DNA from: Hoeflea_A sp039025395 | GTDB lineage: Bacteria; Pseudomonadota; Alphaproteobacteria; Rhizobiales; Rhizobiaceae | Length of the DNA: 64,000 bases | Direction of reading: 5' to 3' | NCBI GenBank assembly: GCA_039025395.1 | Contig: JBCCOK010000021.1 | Location: 9,627-73,626 of the forward strand | Shown here: piece after piece, positions 16,955 through 25,148 of the stretch | Position numbering within the stretch: position 1 is the first letter of the stretch | How the letters are laid out: each line of letters begins with the position of its first letter | The notes under the pieces: model-generated | What the model saw: the letters and a program-made list of their open reading frames with translations, nothing else | Databases searched by the model: none | What the model was told of the DNA's origin: nothing | Translations under genes and position numbers: made by a program

Positions 16955-18222
16955 CACCGTTTCTCATCGTCTGCGGCCTGATCCTGTTGCTGCTGCTGCG
17001 TGTGCCGGTGGCGTTTGCCATGGGCGGCCTCGGTGTTTTCCTGCTGTGGATCTTTCCACTGCCGTTGAATGCGGTCCCACAGCGGCTCTACGGCACGATG
17101 GAAAGTTTTGAACTGCTTGCCGTCCCCATGTTTCTTTTGATGTCCAACATCTTGCTGAAGTGCGACGTCGGCCGCGATCTGTTTGCCGCTGTGCAGAGTT
17201 GGGTCGGGCATTGGCCGGGCGGCCTTGGCGTGGCCACGATCCTGTCCTGTGCTCTGTTTGCAGCCGTTTCCGGGTCATCGGTCGCAACGGCTGCGACGAT
17301 CGCCACTGTCGCGATCCCGGAAATGACCTCGCGCGGCTATCAGCGATCGTTCGCGCTCGGTCTCCTGGCAGCCGGCGGTACGCTTGGAATTCTCATACCG
17401 CCTTCGATCCCGCTCATTCTTTATGGGGTCGTTACGGAGACGTCGATCCCGACGCTGTTTCTCGCCGGAATCGGTCCGGGATTGTTTCTGACTGCCGCAT
17501 TCGTTGTCTACAGCATGGTCTATTCGCGTTTCGGCGGCGGTTTTGAGCCTGCCGAGAAGGCCACAAGGGCAGAGCGTATACGCGCAACGCTTCTTGCTCT
17601 TCCTACGGTCCTGCTCGCCGCCGCCATCATCGCAACCATCTATCTTGGTATCGCCACCCCAGCCGAAAGCGCTGCCGTCGGCTTTGTTTTGTCGCTGCTT
17701 ATCACAGTCGCGATGGGCCGCATGACCTCGCGCAAGTTCGTCGAAGCTGTTTATCATGCGATGCAGACAACGGTGATGATCTTTCTGATTGTTGCCGGGG
17801 CAAAGGTATTTTCCTATGCGATAACGCTGTACCGCATTCCGCAGGACATATCGGGACTTTTATCGAACAACATCGAAAGCGCCGGCATGTTTGTTCTCGC
17901 AGTCGGGTTCGTTCTATTGGTTGTCGGCTTTTTTCTCGAAGCGCTCTCGATGCTCCTGATTATGGTGCCGGTACTGTTTCCATCGCTGTCGGCGATGGGC
18001 ATCGATCCAATCTGGTTCGGTATCTTTTTCGTAGTTCTGATCGAAACGGCACTGATCACACCGCCGATCGGCCTGAACCTTTTCGTTTTACAAGGCGTGG
18101 GTGACGCGCAGCTTTCCGAGGTTGTTCGCGGTGCTGCACCCTTCGTCGTGATTTTATTGGCAACAGCCGTTCTGCTGTGGTTTTGGCCCGGCTTGGCATT
18201 ATGGATAGCGTACGGTTTTTGA
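16951..18222 (+). CDS. dctM: TRAP transporter large permease DctM
   Basis: This is a 423-residue, about 12-helix protein. The start MTPFLIVCGLILLLLLRVPVA is the DctM N-terminus. Typical segments are FLLMSNILLKCDVGRDLF, AAVSGSSVATAATIATVAIPEM, GGTLGILIPPSIPLILYG and ETALITPPIGLNLFVLQG. It forms the Na+-driven translocation unit with DctQ. The ligand is not predictable from sequence alone. Confidence 0.92.
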   Translation: MTPFLIVCGLILLLLLRVPVAFAMGGLGVFLLWIFPLPLNAVPQRLYGTMESFELLAVPMFLLMSNILLKCDVGRDLFAAVQSWVGHWPGGLGVATILSCALFAAVSGSSVATAATIATVAIPEMTSRGYQRSFALGLLAAGGTLGILIPPSIPLILYGVVTETSIPTLFLAGIGPGLFLTAAFVVYSMVYSRFGGGFEPAEKATRAERIRATLLALPTVLLAAAIIATIYLGIATPAESAAVGFVLSLLITVAMGRMTSRKFVEAVYHAMQTTVMIFLIVAGAKVFSYAITLYRIPQDISGLLSNNIESAGMFVLAVGFVLLVVGFFLEALSMLLIMVPVLFPSLSAMGIDPIWFGIFFVVLIETALITPPIGLNLFVLQGVGDAQLSEVVRGAAPFVVILLATAVLLWFWPGLALWIAYGF

Positions 18223-18730
18223 GGACCGGGGCCCGTCTGAGACGGTCTGAGTGCGCTCAATATATACCGGGGCCGACGGGTTGTATCGCCGGTCCCGGTA
18301 AGCTGAAGAGACCTGTTGCGCCCTGGTCTCATCAGCATCTCTGACAGAACTTATGGCGGGACCAAAGATCCCGTGCAGTTTTTATCGGTTGTTGTGGCGC
18401 CCCCGGCCAACGCACCGCTTTTGTCGCGATAGTAATCGCACAGAGGCTGAATGACAATAAAATCGATATTTTTTATTTTCAAAATTTTATTTCGAGATTA
18501 TTTGCTCGTTCAAACAAAAGTCGATGGAGAGATCAGCCGTTCTTTAAGGCGTTTCGCCGGGGGAATGCCGCCGCCCGTCTTTGTCTCAAGGCATTGCATC
18601 ATTTACCAGATCAGAACGCGACAAAATGGCGCATTGCCACTATATTTGTAAAAGTTGGCGGACTCGGTCGGTCTGGTACGAGGCTGATGCGGGGACCGCC
18701 GATCCAGATGCGGCACAGGGAGAAACTTTC
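18223..18730. other. Long intergenic region with hairpin and AT-rich block
   Basis: After dctM, ACCGGGGCC and GGTCCCGGT (about 18267-18300) can pair, possibly ending the TRAP transcript, but no T-run follows. A strongly AT-rich block (18455-18495) contains AATAAAAT...ATTTTATT. A 66-codon frame from ATG 18451 has AGAGG five bases upstream. Its composition differs from all neighbours and I do not call it a gene. Confidence 0.4.
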
Positions 18731-19537
18731 ATGGGCAATATCGACGTCGCAACAAACGCCGAAGGCTCGGCAAGCCGTCCGGAGATACGCAATATCACCA
18801 ATGCGGACGTATTTGATGCCCTACGGAAGGGTTTGGATGATTTTTGGGACAAACCGTCCCACTACGTGTTTATGTGCTTGATCTATCCGATTGTTGGCGT
18901 TGTCCTCATTACATGGACATCGGGCGGCAACGCGCTGCAACTTATCTATCCCCTGATGGCCGGATTCGCATTGCTTGGGCCGCTTGCAGCCATTGGCCTC
19001 TACGAAATCAGTAGGCGGCGCGAGTTGCATATGGATACGTCATGGACTCATGCGCTTGAGGTGATCAAGTCGCCGGCGATTCCGTCCATAGTTGCTGTCG
19101 GGTTGCTGCTTGTTGTTCTTTTCGTTGTCTGGATGCTTGTGGCGCAGGCTCTCTATCAGGGGATTTTTGGCGCCGCGCTGCCGCCCAACATCTTCGATTT
19201 TGCCCGTGAAGTGCTGACGACAGGACGCGGCTGGGCCCTTATTGTGGTCGGCAATGCCGTTGGTTTCGTGTTTGCTCTCGTTGTCCTGTGCACCACGGTC
19301 ATCGCGTTTCCGATCCTGCTGGATCGCGAAGTCAGCGCCTACACCGCGATCGAGACGTCGGTTCGTGCCGTCGTGGCCAATCCCTCGCAAATGGTGCTTT
19401 GGGGTCTGATCGTCGCCATTTTGTTGCTGGTTGGCTCCATCCCGTTGCTTGTCGGCCTGGCAATCGTCATTCCAGTGTTGGGGCACGCAACCTGGCACCT
19501 CTATCGAAGCGTTGTCGTGAAGGTTGAAGAGACTTAG
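18731..19537 (+). CDS. DUF2189 family integral membrane protein
   Basis: This 268-residue protein starts at ATG 18731 behind AGGGAGA. DUF2189-type features are ALRKGLDDFWDKPSHYVFMCLIYP near residue 40, LMAGFALLGPLAAIGLYEISRR and further paired hydrophobic segments, about six helices in all. It resides in the inner membrane; function unknown. The longer frame upstream (18581) lacks a ribosome site and family match. It converges with deoD four bases away. Confidence 0.85.
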   Translation: MGNIDVATNAEGSASRPEIRNITNADVFDALRKGLDDFWDKPSHYVFMCLIYPIVGVVLITWTSGGNALQLIYPLMAGFALLGPLAAIGLYEISRRRELHMDTSWTHALEVIKSPAIPSIVAVGLLLVVLFVVWMLVAQALYQGIFGAALPPNIFDFAREVLTTGRGWALIVVGNAVGFVFALVVLCTTVIAFPILLDREVSAYTAIETSVRAVVANPSQMVLWGLIVAILLLVGSIPLLVGLAIVIPVLGHATWHLYRSVVVKVEET

Positions 19538-19541
19538 CGGC

Positions 19542-20249
19542 TCAGCGCATGGCGGCAGTCAATGCCATCTCGACCATGGTATCGAGAGCCCTTTCACGTT
19601 CGGCCGGGGAGATATCTTCGCCGGTAATCAGGCAATCGGACACGGTGCAAATCGCCAGTGCGCGCGCACCGTAGCGCCGGGCCAGAGTATAAAGTGTCGC
19701 CGCTTCCATCTCCACCGCGAGCACGCCGTGATTTGCAAGGATCTCGTAGGAACTTGCGGGATCTTCCAGATAAAACGTATCTGACGATACAAGCCCGCCG
19801 ATATGGTGCGAGAGCATCTGTGATGTCGCATAATCGTCCGCGGATCGCACAAGGTCATAGTCCGCAAAAGGAGCATAGTTGTACGGCGCAAATGTTGCAT
19901 TGTTGAACGCGCTGTCGGTTGACGCAGTCAGCCCAAGCACGATGTCGCGTACCTTTACGTTCGTGTTGAGCCCGCCGCTGGTTCCCACCCGGATGAGCGT
20001 CTTGGCTTTGTATATGGTCAACAATTCATGCACATAGATCGCCGTAGACGGCTGACCCATGCCCGTCGCCTGGACGCTCACGGGCGTTCCCTGCCAAGTC
20101 CCTGTAAAGCCAAGGCAGTTGCGGATCGAATTTACGAGCCTCGGCCTTTCGAAAAAATGTTCTGCAATCCACTTTGCCCTGAGCGGATCGCCAGGCAGCA
20201 GCACAATTTCAGCATAGTCGCCGACCTGGGCTTCGTTATGTGGCGTCAT
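19542..20249 (-). CDS. deoD: Purine-nucleoside phosphorylase DeoD
   Basis: This is a 235-residue, bacterial hexameric-type PNP. Motifs are VLLPGDPLRAKWIAE (phosphate site), GTWQGTPVSVQATGMGQPS, RVGTSGGL, VEMEAATLY (sugar/base site) and CTVSDCLITGE with the catalytic Asp. It splits purine (deoxy)nucleosides with phosphate. ATG 20249 has GGAG upstream and gives the family N-terminus (TPHNEAQVGD), whereas the upstream ATG at 20264 does not. It is not in a deo operon here. Confidence 0.93.
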   Translation of the reverse strand: MTPHNEAQVGDYAEIVLLPGDPLRAKWIAEHFFERPRLVNSIRNCLGFTGTWQGTPVSVQATGMGQPSTAIYVHELLTIYKAKTLIRVGTSGGLNTNVKVRDIVLGLTASTDSAFNNATFAPYNYAPFADYDLVRSADDYATSQMLSHHIGGLVSSDTFYLEDPASSYEILANHGVLAVEMEAATLYTLARRYGARALAICTVSDCLITGEDISPAERERALDTMVEMALTAAMR

Positions 20250-20308
20250 AAAGGCTCCAATCAAAACACAACGACGGAATTATGCCACCGCCCTGCCTTT
20301 CATTCAAA

Positions 20309-20328
20309 CACGGGCTGTCAAGCCCGTG
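20309..20328 (-). terminator. Intrinsic-like terminator after the small membrane gene
   Basis: CACGGGCT and AGCCCGTG form a perfect eight-base stem with a four-base loop. In minus orientation it follows the 20378-20602 gene and is trailed by TTTG, so the U-tract is weak. Confidence 0.45.
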
Positions 20329-20377
20329 CAGTCGGGGCCGGCTGGAAAGTGATCGGCACAAACTTAAAATCCCGGCA

Positions 20378-20602
20378 CTAACGGCCCATCGTCCTGACCT
20401 TGATCCATCTCCTGAAAGCAATCACGGCCCAAACCGATTCAGCAATCAGAAAAGGATAGGATCCGATCAGCAAGGCATAGAAAGCTGCAAGCGCGCAGCC
20501 GAAAGAAAATGTCGCGACGAACAGGCTCGAGCGGTCTTCCAGTGCGTAGCTTCCAACCATGATGATGATGGCCACGAGGCCAAGTGATTCTATGATCGAC
20601 AT
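20378..20602 (-). CDS. Small membrane protein, CBU_0592-like
   Basis: This 74-residue protein has two to three hydrophobic segments (SLGLVAIIIMVGSYAL and ALAAFYALLIGSYPFLIAESVWAVIAF). The FLIxExxWAxI pattern recalls the CBU_0592 family of short membrane proteins. A basic tail follows (RRWIKVRTMGR). It is probably an inner membrane protein of unknown function. It is followed by a hairpin that may end its transcript before deoD. Confidence 0.65.
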   Translation of the reverse strand: MSIIESLGLVAIIIMVGSYALEDRSSLFVATFSFGCALAAFYALLIGSYPFLIAESVWAVIAFRRWIKVRTMGR

Positions 20603-20712
20603 GGACGCATGCTTAGCGCGTCTTGCGATTCTGTTGTAGCGCTTCGGTCAATGGAGAGTAGGTGAGCACCGCCTGGCGCGGGCACGCCACTCCTCCCGCC
20701 TTTATCGCTGAT

Positions 20713-20741
20713 TTGCTCAAAGCCCAGAATCGCCCTATAAA
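20713..20741 (+). promoter_or_regulatory. Promoter for the small-peptide transcript
   Basis: TTGCTC (20713-20718) and TATAAA (20736-20741) are separated by 17 bases, a good sigma-70-type match. Expected start is near 20748, about 30 bases ahead of the 25-codon frame. Confidence 0.55.
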
Positions 20742-20777
20742 AGCGTCATGTTCAATTTAACGGAAGGAGGTGGTCCA

Positions 20778-20855
20778 ATGTCGAGCGTTTTCTGGTGCAT
20801 TGAGGGGATGATGTTGAAGGGCACGGCAAAGGAGCAGCCTCCGCGCACGGCCTGA
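20778..20855 (+). CDS. 25-residue small protein or leader peptide in its own transcript
   Basis: ATG 20778 stands six bases after GGAAGGAGGTGG, one of the strongest ribosome sites in the window. The peptide begins MSSVFWCIEGMM and ends QPPRTA. A strong promoter lies upstream. Downstream are a long hairpin (20857-20892) and an intrinsic terminator (20914-20942), so the unit is about 190 bases with no other gene. It could be a small protein, a leader peptide whose attenuated partner is lost, or the translated part of a regulatory RNA. I recognise no family. Confidence 0.5.
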   Translation: MSSVFWCIEGMMLKGTAKEQPPRTA

Positions 20856-20856
20856 C

Positions 20857-20892
20857 AACCAGACGGCGCCCAATTATCGGCGCCCACTGGTT
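20857..20892 (+). ncRNA. Long RNA hairpin after the small peptide frame
   Basis: AACCAG pairs with CTGGTT and, inside a small internal loop, GGCGCC pairs with GGCGCC around CAATTATC. The following TCCTTCC could alternatively pair with GGAAGGA of the ribosome site at 20762-20768, so two exclusive folds are conceivable. Confidence 0.4.
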
Positions 20893-20913
20893 CCTTCCGA
20901 GCACGAAAATGCG

Positions 20914-20942
20914 GGGCCACCCATGCGGGTGGCCCTTTTTTT
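20914..20942 (+). terminator. Strong intrinsic terminator of the small-peptide transcript
   Basis: GGGCCACCC and GGGTGGCCC form a perfect nine-base stem with loop ATGC, followed directly by seven T. It points along the plus strand, toward the end of the convergent sulfotransferase-like gene. Confidence 0.9.
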
Positions 20943-20983
20943 GTGTGCGAAAAGCGGGATTTGCCCCCGCCGGAAGGCGCCTT

Positions 20984-21781
20984 TCAATCTTCCGCTGGCC
21001 GATGAAGGGACTTTCCGGCTTCAATAAACCGTTGGGCCTCGGCTACCGGATCAAAGCGGAATGTATCCAGGGCTTCGAAGAGTTTCCGGCGCAGACGTGT
21101 CTTCGGCTTTTCGCGTTTGGCATTGCGCCTCGGCGGCAGCACGGGTGATACCGTGAAACCCAGACGCTTCAGCAGCATGCCGGCGCCTGCCTCCGTGGTC
21201 ATCGCTTCGAGCGTGCAGTCGATAAACTCGAAGCGGTCGGCGTATAGCTGCCGGTAATACTCCTGGCGCGCCTCCATTTCGGCGGCATACCAGATTGCCG
21301 TTCCCATGGTGCCCAATTCGAGCAAATCGGCCGGGTCGATAATGCGGCGCGGTATCCGTGGATCCAGGTACCACAGCCAGACATTAGCGATACGTTCGAA
21401 ATCCCCTCGGTCGACATAGCTTGCCACCTGATCGTGCCAGTTGCGCCGCAGAAGCAGGATCGAGATCCGGTCTTTGCTTTGTTCTGCCAGCGCTTCGACA
21501 AGACCGGCTTTCGCAAGCGCATGATTGGATTCCAGATAGGTTGGCGTGTCGGGCAGAATCGAAAACTTGTTCCGCCAGAAGCTCCTGATGAGCGGTGTCA
21601 TTCCATAGGTGTTGAAATGCCGCATGGTGCGGATGTCAGGTGATTTGACACCAATATCATCGACCTTGGTGGATTCGTGGACGGCCGGACAATCGGTGTT
21701 CGCGCGGACCAATTCCACGACCCAGGCGGTACCGGTCCGCCCGCCGGTGATGGTAAATATACGATGCCGAATCACAGGCAT
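20984..21781 (-). CDS. Sulfotransferase-like protein
   Basis: This 265-residue protein has an N-terminal nucleotide-binding loop, FTITGGRTGTAWVVEL, at residues 8-23 that matches the 5'-phosphosulfate loop of PAPS sulfotransferases. It is followed by LLLRRNWHDQVASYVDRGD near the middle, where the family binds the 3'-phosphate through Arg and Ser. The C-terminus is basic (RRNAKREKPKTRLRRK). It probably sulfates a carbohydrate or lipid, but no acceptor-related genes are near. It is single and convergent to the small-peptide transcript. Confidence 0.6.
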   Translation of the reverse strand: MPVIRHRIFTITGGRTGTAWVVELVRANTDCPAVHESTKVDDIGVKSPDIRTMRHFNTYGMTPLIRSFWRNKFSILPDTPTYLESNHALAKAGLVEALAEQSKDRISILLLRRNWHDQVASYVDRGDFERIANVWLWYLDPRIPRRIIDPADLLELGTMGTAIWYAAEMEARQEYYRQLYADRFEFIDCTLEAMTTEAGAGMLLKRLGFTVSPVLPPRRNAKREKPKTRLRRKLFEALDTFRFDPVAEAQRFIEAGKSLHRPAED

Positions 21782-22038
21782 GCGACAGTATTCATTCGAT
21801 TCTCCGCCGACAATGAGAACCCATGCAGGTCCATATCTTTAGGGATCTCGCAGTCCCGCATAGCATTTCACCCCTCGAACACAACCGGCAAATGCGCTGA
21901 AGGCATCCAACTCTGCGTGTTGCGTGTGAATGAATGAAGAACCGGCTTTCAATTATTTCTCAATTGCGCCATCGTTGTATACGCGCCCGTCCCGATGTTT
22001 TGCGGCCGGATTGCACAGTCTGCGAGGTATGGTTTTCG

Positions 22039-22392
22039 ATGAAAAGTCTTGGCACAAGGGTCGCGCTCAATACGGTCATCGCAATCGGCGCTGCTGCATT
22101 GCTCTCAGCCTGCACGACTGCCGGCCCCGACGGCGGCCAACAGGGCGCCGGTGAAACATTCTCCGGATCGGTCAGCCGGTTTGTCAGCGGCGGCGACCTG
22201 ATGATCAGGAGCAACCGTGGCCGAACCTGCTGGACGACATACCGTTATTCCAACCGCAAGGGCAGGGGCGTCTTCCGCTGCGATGACGGTCAGGCGGGTC
22301 CATTCGAATTCATTGTGCCTGAAACCGGTGGCCCGGCGAGCGGAACAGTGACCATCGCAGGCACGCGTTACGACATGACTATTCGGTCGTAA
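22039..22392 (+). CDS. Small lipoprotein
   Basis: This 117-residue protein has N-terminal MKSLGTRVALN, a hydrophobic stretch and the lipobox LSAC (Cys near residue 25), so it should be lipidated. The mature part is small, with two Cys and a beta-rich pattern (TCWTTYRYSNRKGRGVFRCDDG). The start at 22039 is chosen because the frame upstream (from 21934) carries no signal. Function unknown. Confidence 0.65.
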   Translation: MKSLGTRVALNTVIAIGAAALLSACTTAGPDGGQQGAGETFSGSVSRFVSGGDLMIRSNRGRTCWTTYRYSNRKGRGVFRCDDGQAGPFEFIVPETGGPASGTVTIAGTRYDMTIRS

Positions 22393-22456
22393 GCCACGCT
22401 TCGTCGTGTTGTGAGCACGATGACTGAACTGTTCCGCCGTCAACCAAGGCGGCCGG

Positions 22457-22909
22457 TTATTGGCGATTGAGCACCGTGTTGAATGCGACGCCGCTTTCTG
22501 TGCCGGTATAGGTCAATTCCATCTGGCCATCGTCGATTTCACCCATGAAGAAACCCGCCGCGCCGCTCGAAGGTGGCGTGGCCATTTCGATTATCATGAA
22601 CTCATCGTTCTCATGGGCAAAGAAACTGCCGATTGAATCGGCTTCGTTCCAATCCGACTGACCCTCACGGCGCCACTTTTGGGTCATCCAGATCAGGTTG
22701 CCTTGCTGTTTGTAGACATTCAGCTCCAGTTCGACGGTAGCGGTGCTGTCGCCGAACTGCGGATGGGACTTGACGTAGGCGGCGGTTGCCGAGCCGGTCC
22801 AGGTCCCAAGAATGTTGGGCGACCTGCCGCTGTCCTGGGCAAAGGTGGCGGGTGCAAGACCAGCGACCACCACAATGATACCAAAGAAGGTGAGAAGTCT
22901 TGTTATCAT
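22457..22909 (-). CDS. Exported hypothetical beta-rich protein
   Basis: This is a 150-residue protein. ATG 22909, behind AAGGAAG, gives a signal peptide ending ATFAQD. The mature sequence starts with ILGTWTGSA and alternates strands (ELELNVYKQQGNLIWMTQKW), ending ELTYTGTESGVAFNTVL, a lipocalin-like outline. It is probably periplasmic. No enzyme motif seen; family not recognised with certainty. Confidence 0.6.
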   Translation of the reverse strand: MITRLLTFFGIIVVVAGLAPATFAQDSGRSPNILGTWTGSATAAYVKSHPQFGDSTATVELELNVYKQQGNLIWMTQKWRREGQSDWNEADSIGSFFAHENDEFMIIEMATPPSSGAAGFFMGEIDDGQMELTYTGTESGVAFNTVLNRQ

Positions 22910-23007
22910 GTTACTTCCTTTGAAATTTTCGGTGGTTCGATGTCGCCGAGACCGCATGTGGTGGGCGACCGGACCACATGCAAGGTGTTGGGCATCTCGG
23001 GCCGCAG

Positions 23008-23547
23008 TTACAGCCTTTTGTCCATATGGGCAACTTCGATCTTGATACCGCTGCGCGTGTTGATGTGGAGCCTGTCAATGACCGTCCAGCCGCAGCCCGC
23101 GTAGAGCTTTTCGCCGACCGGACTTGCGATCAGCTCGGCGCGCTTGAACCCTGCAAGCAGCGCGCCGGTTTCGGCAACGTTGAGTATCAATCTACCGATC
23201 CCGCGTCGCGCAAAATCCGGATGTGTGTACATATGCCGGATCCGGGCGGGCTCGCTCCGGTGATCGAGAATGGTATCCGCATCGTCAGCCCCGGCCGTGG
23301 CGCGCGAATGTGCACGGCGCCTGCTCCAACCGCCGCTGGCGATAATCCGTCCGTCGATCAAAGCGACGCTATATGTCTGATCATCGACAAGTGACCGGTC
23401 AAGCTCATCGAAATCATTGGTTTCGGCCATCTGTGCTTCGGTCAGGAATTCCCGCAACAGAGTGGCAACGGAGAGGTCCGCCAGTTCCCGGATGGCTATA
23501 ATATCATCCGGCGCTGCAGGGCGGATTGTAAGAGCGGGTGCGTTCAT
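23008..23547 (-). CDS. GNAT family N-acetyltransferase
   Basis: This 179-residue protein has the GNAT order. Motif D/C comes at the start (TIRPAAPDDIIAIRELADLS). Motif A is RIRHMYTHPDFARRGIGRLIL, containing the acetyl-CoA pyrophosphate loop RRGIGR. A C-terminal YAGCGW follows. The substrate is unknown. An alternating hydrophobic strand before motif A contains an unusual Arg/Ala-rich insert (SRRRAHSRATAGADD). Confidence 0.85.
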   Translation of the reverse strand: MNAPALTIRPAAPDDIIAIRELADLSVATLLREFLTEAQMAETNDFDELDRSLVDDQTYSVALIDGRIIASGGWSRRRAHSRATAGADDADTILDHRSEPARIRHMYTHPDFARRGIGRLILNVAETGALLAGFKRAELIASPVGEKLYAGCGWTVIDRLHINTRSGIKIEVAHMDKRL

Positions 23548-23606
23548 TTCAGCTGCTGCCTTGTAGGTCGAAAAACCCCATATCTTACACCGGTGCGCTT
23601 CCGTGG

Positions 23607-24767
23607 TTAAGGCGCCTCCTTCGAGGCAGAATAGACTTTGGCAGACGTCAGATGCGCCTCAAATGCTGCAAGGCCGGCATCAAGCCCTTTACGCCCAAGA
23701 CCGATGCGGAAACGGTCGGCAGGTGTCGGCGCCAATGAAGATCGGTAAATGGAGGACGGCAGCAGCAGCACGCCGCTTTCTTCGATCAGTAATTTGGCAA
23801 ACTCCTCAACACCCTCGGGCCCCTTGTAGCGCGGAAATGCCATACACGATCCGTCCGGTCTCCGCCATTCGAAGAGATCCGGGTATCTGGCAAAGAACGC
23901 ATCCCACTTCAGCAGATTTTCATCGACAACTGCGCAATTGCGCGCCAGCAATCTCTCTCGGTTCCTGAGCGCAATTACAGCCAGTCGCTCGCTTGGGCCC
24001 GAATTGCAGATCGAAAGATAGTGCTTCATCCGTTCCATGCGCGAAAGCAGGTCGGCATCCCGGCACGCAATCCAACCGATGCGCAACCCCGGAAGTCCGT
24101 AGGCTTTCGACATGACGTTGAGCGAAAGGCCGCGCTCGTAAATATCGGCGATATGGGGAAGGTGCTTTGTTCCAGTCGGTCCAAGCCCGTTGAAGATTTC
24201 GTCGTGCAAAATGTAGATGCCATGCTTGCGGCACAATTCGACGAGTGCCTCGTAGCGTTCGACAGGCAAGATGGCGCCGGTCGGGTTGTGTGGGAAATTG
24301 ATGGTCACGAGGCGGGTGTTCGGCCGAATTGCGTGCGCAATACGGTCGATATCAAGCGACCAGCCGTCGTCAGGATCAAGCGGCACGCCCGTTGCCTCAC
24401 AGATGGCCAACGGCAGCGTCTCGTGCGACTGGTAATTGGGGGTGACCACGATCGCATGGCTTGTCTTATCCAGCATGACGGAGTTTGCGGCGAAGATCCC
24501 CTCGCTGGCGCCTGCAAAACACAGGATCTGCGATGCTCTGCATTCGCGGTATGTTGCAGCGATTGCTTCGCGAAGATCCGGTGCGCCGAAGGTCTCGGTA
24601 TAACCGAGCCACAAATCCTCAAATCCTTGCCGGTCTTCCTTTGAAGCCATAGCAAGCAGTTCGCGCATCGACAGGCTCTCTGCATCCGAAGCCGTTAGAT
24701 GGTGGCGGGCTTTGAACTCCCATTTTGAGAAGTGCGTCTCGAGTTTGAATTCCGGGAGCGTCGTCAT
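23607..24767 (-). CDS. PLP-dependent aminotransferase, class I/II fold
   Basis: This is a 386-residue fold-type I aminotransferase. The Schiff-base Lys lies in NVMSKAYGLPGLRIGW. Other marks are FAGASEGIF for cofactor binding, INFPHNPTGAILP and LHDEIFNGL with the Asp contacting the pyridine ring. ATG 24767 gives the family start (LPEFKLETHFSKWEFKARHH); the frame extends upstream without homology. The substrate is unresolved. Members of this subgroup include amino-acid-modifying enzymes of secondary metabolism, but no such cluster is near. Confidence 0.85.
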   Translation of the reverse strand: MTTLPEFKLETHFSKWEFKARHHLTASDAESLSMRELLAMASKEDRQGFEDLWLGYTETFGAPDLREAIAATYRECRASQILCFAGASEGIFAANSVMLDKTSHAIVVTPNYQSHETLPLAICEATGVPLDPDDGWSLDIDRIAHAIRPNTRLVTINFPHNPTGAILPVERYEALVELCRKHGIYILHDEIFNGLGPTGTKHLPHIADIYERGLSLNVMSKAYGLPGLRIGWIACRDADLLSRMERMKHYLSICNSGPSERLAVIALRNRERLLARNCAVVDENLLKWDAFFARYPDLFEWRRPDGSCMAFPRYKGPEGVEEFAKLLIEESGVLLLPSSIYRSSLAPTPADRFRIGLGRKGLDAGLAAFEAHLTSAKVYSASKEAP

Positions 24768-25148
24768 AGCGTTTTCCGGTCGTCTTGAGGTTGCTGACAC
24801 TTTGGGCTTCGGTCGGGCATGCGTAGTCCGGAACCGATGAAAATGAAAGTGCCGATCCGTCACGCAAACGCAGCAAGATTCTTTAATACGGGATCAAACA
24901 AGCACGTGTCTTTGCGCCACCTGCTGGAGCCGCAAAACAAAGCATAAGAGATGAACCCGAAATCGCTCTGCCTCAGGATAGATCACGGACCGTAAGATTT
25001 TGTTTCTTAATGTGAACTCTCCGCTGCCAGCGAGTCCTAATTTTGGACCGATTGGCAGTGTGAGGTTATCAGCCATACGTGTTGGCGCATGTCGCTTTTT
25101 CAAAGAAAGCCGCAGCCAAGCCGGTATTTGAGTGGAGTATATGAGTTC
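24768..25148. other. Intergenic region between divergent genes
   Basis: About 380 bases, no gene seen. It should contain promoters for the aminotransferase (minus) and the SH3 protein (plus), but I cannot single one out. Confidence 0.4.
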
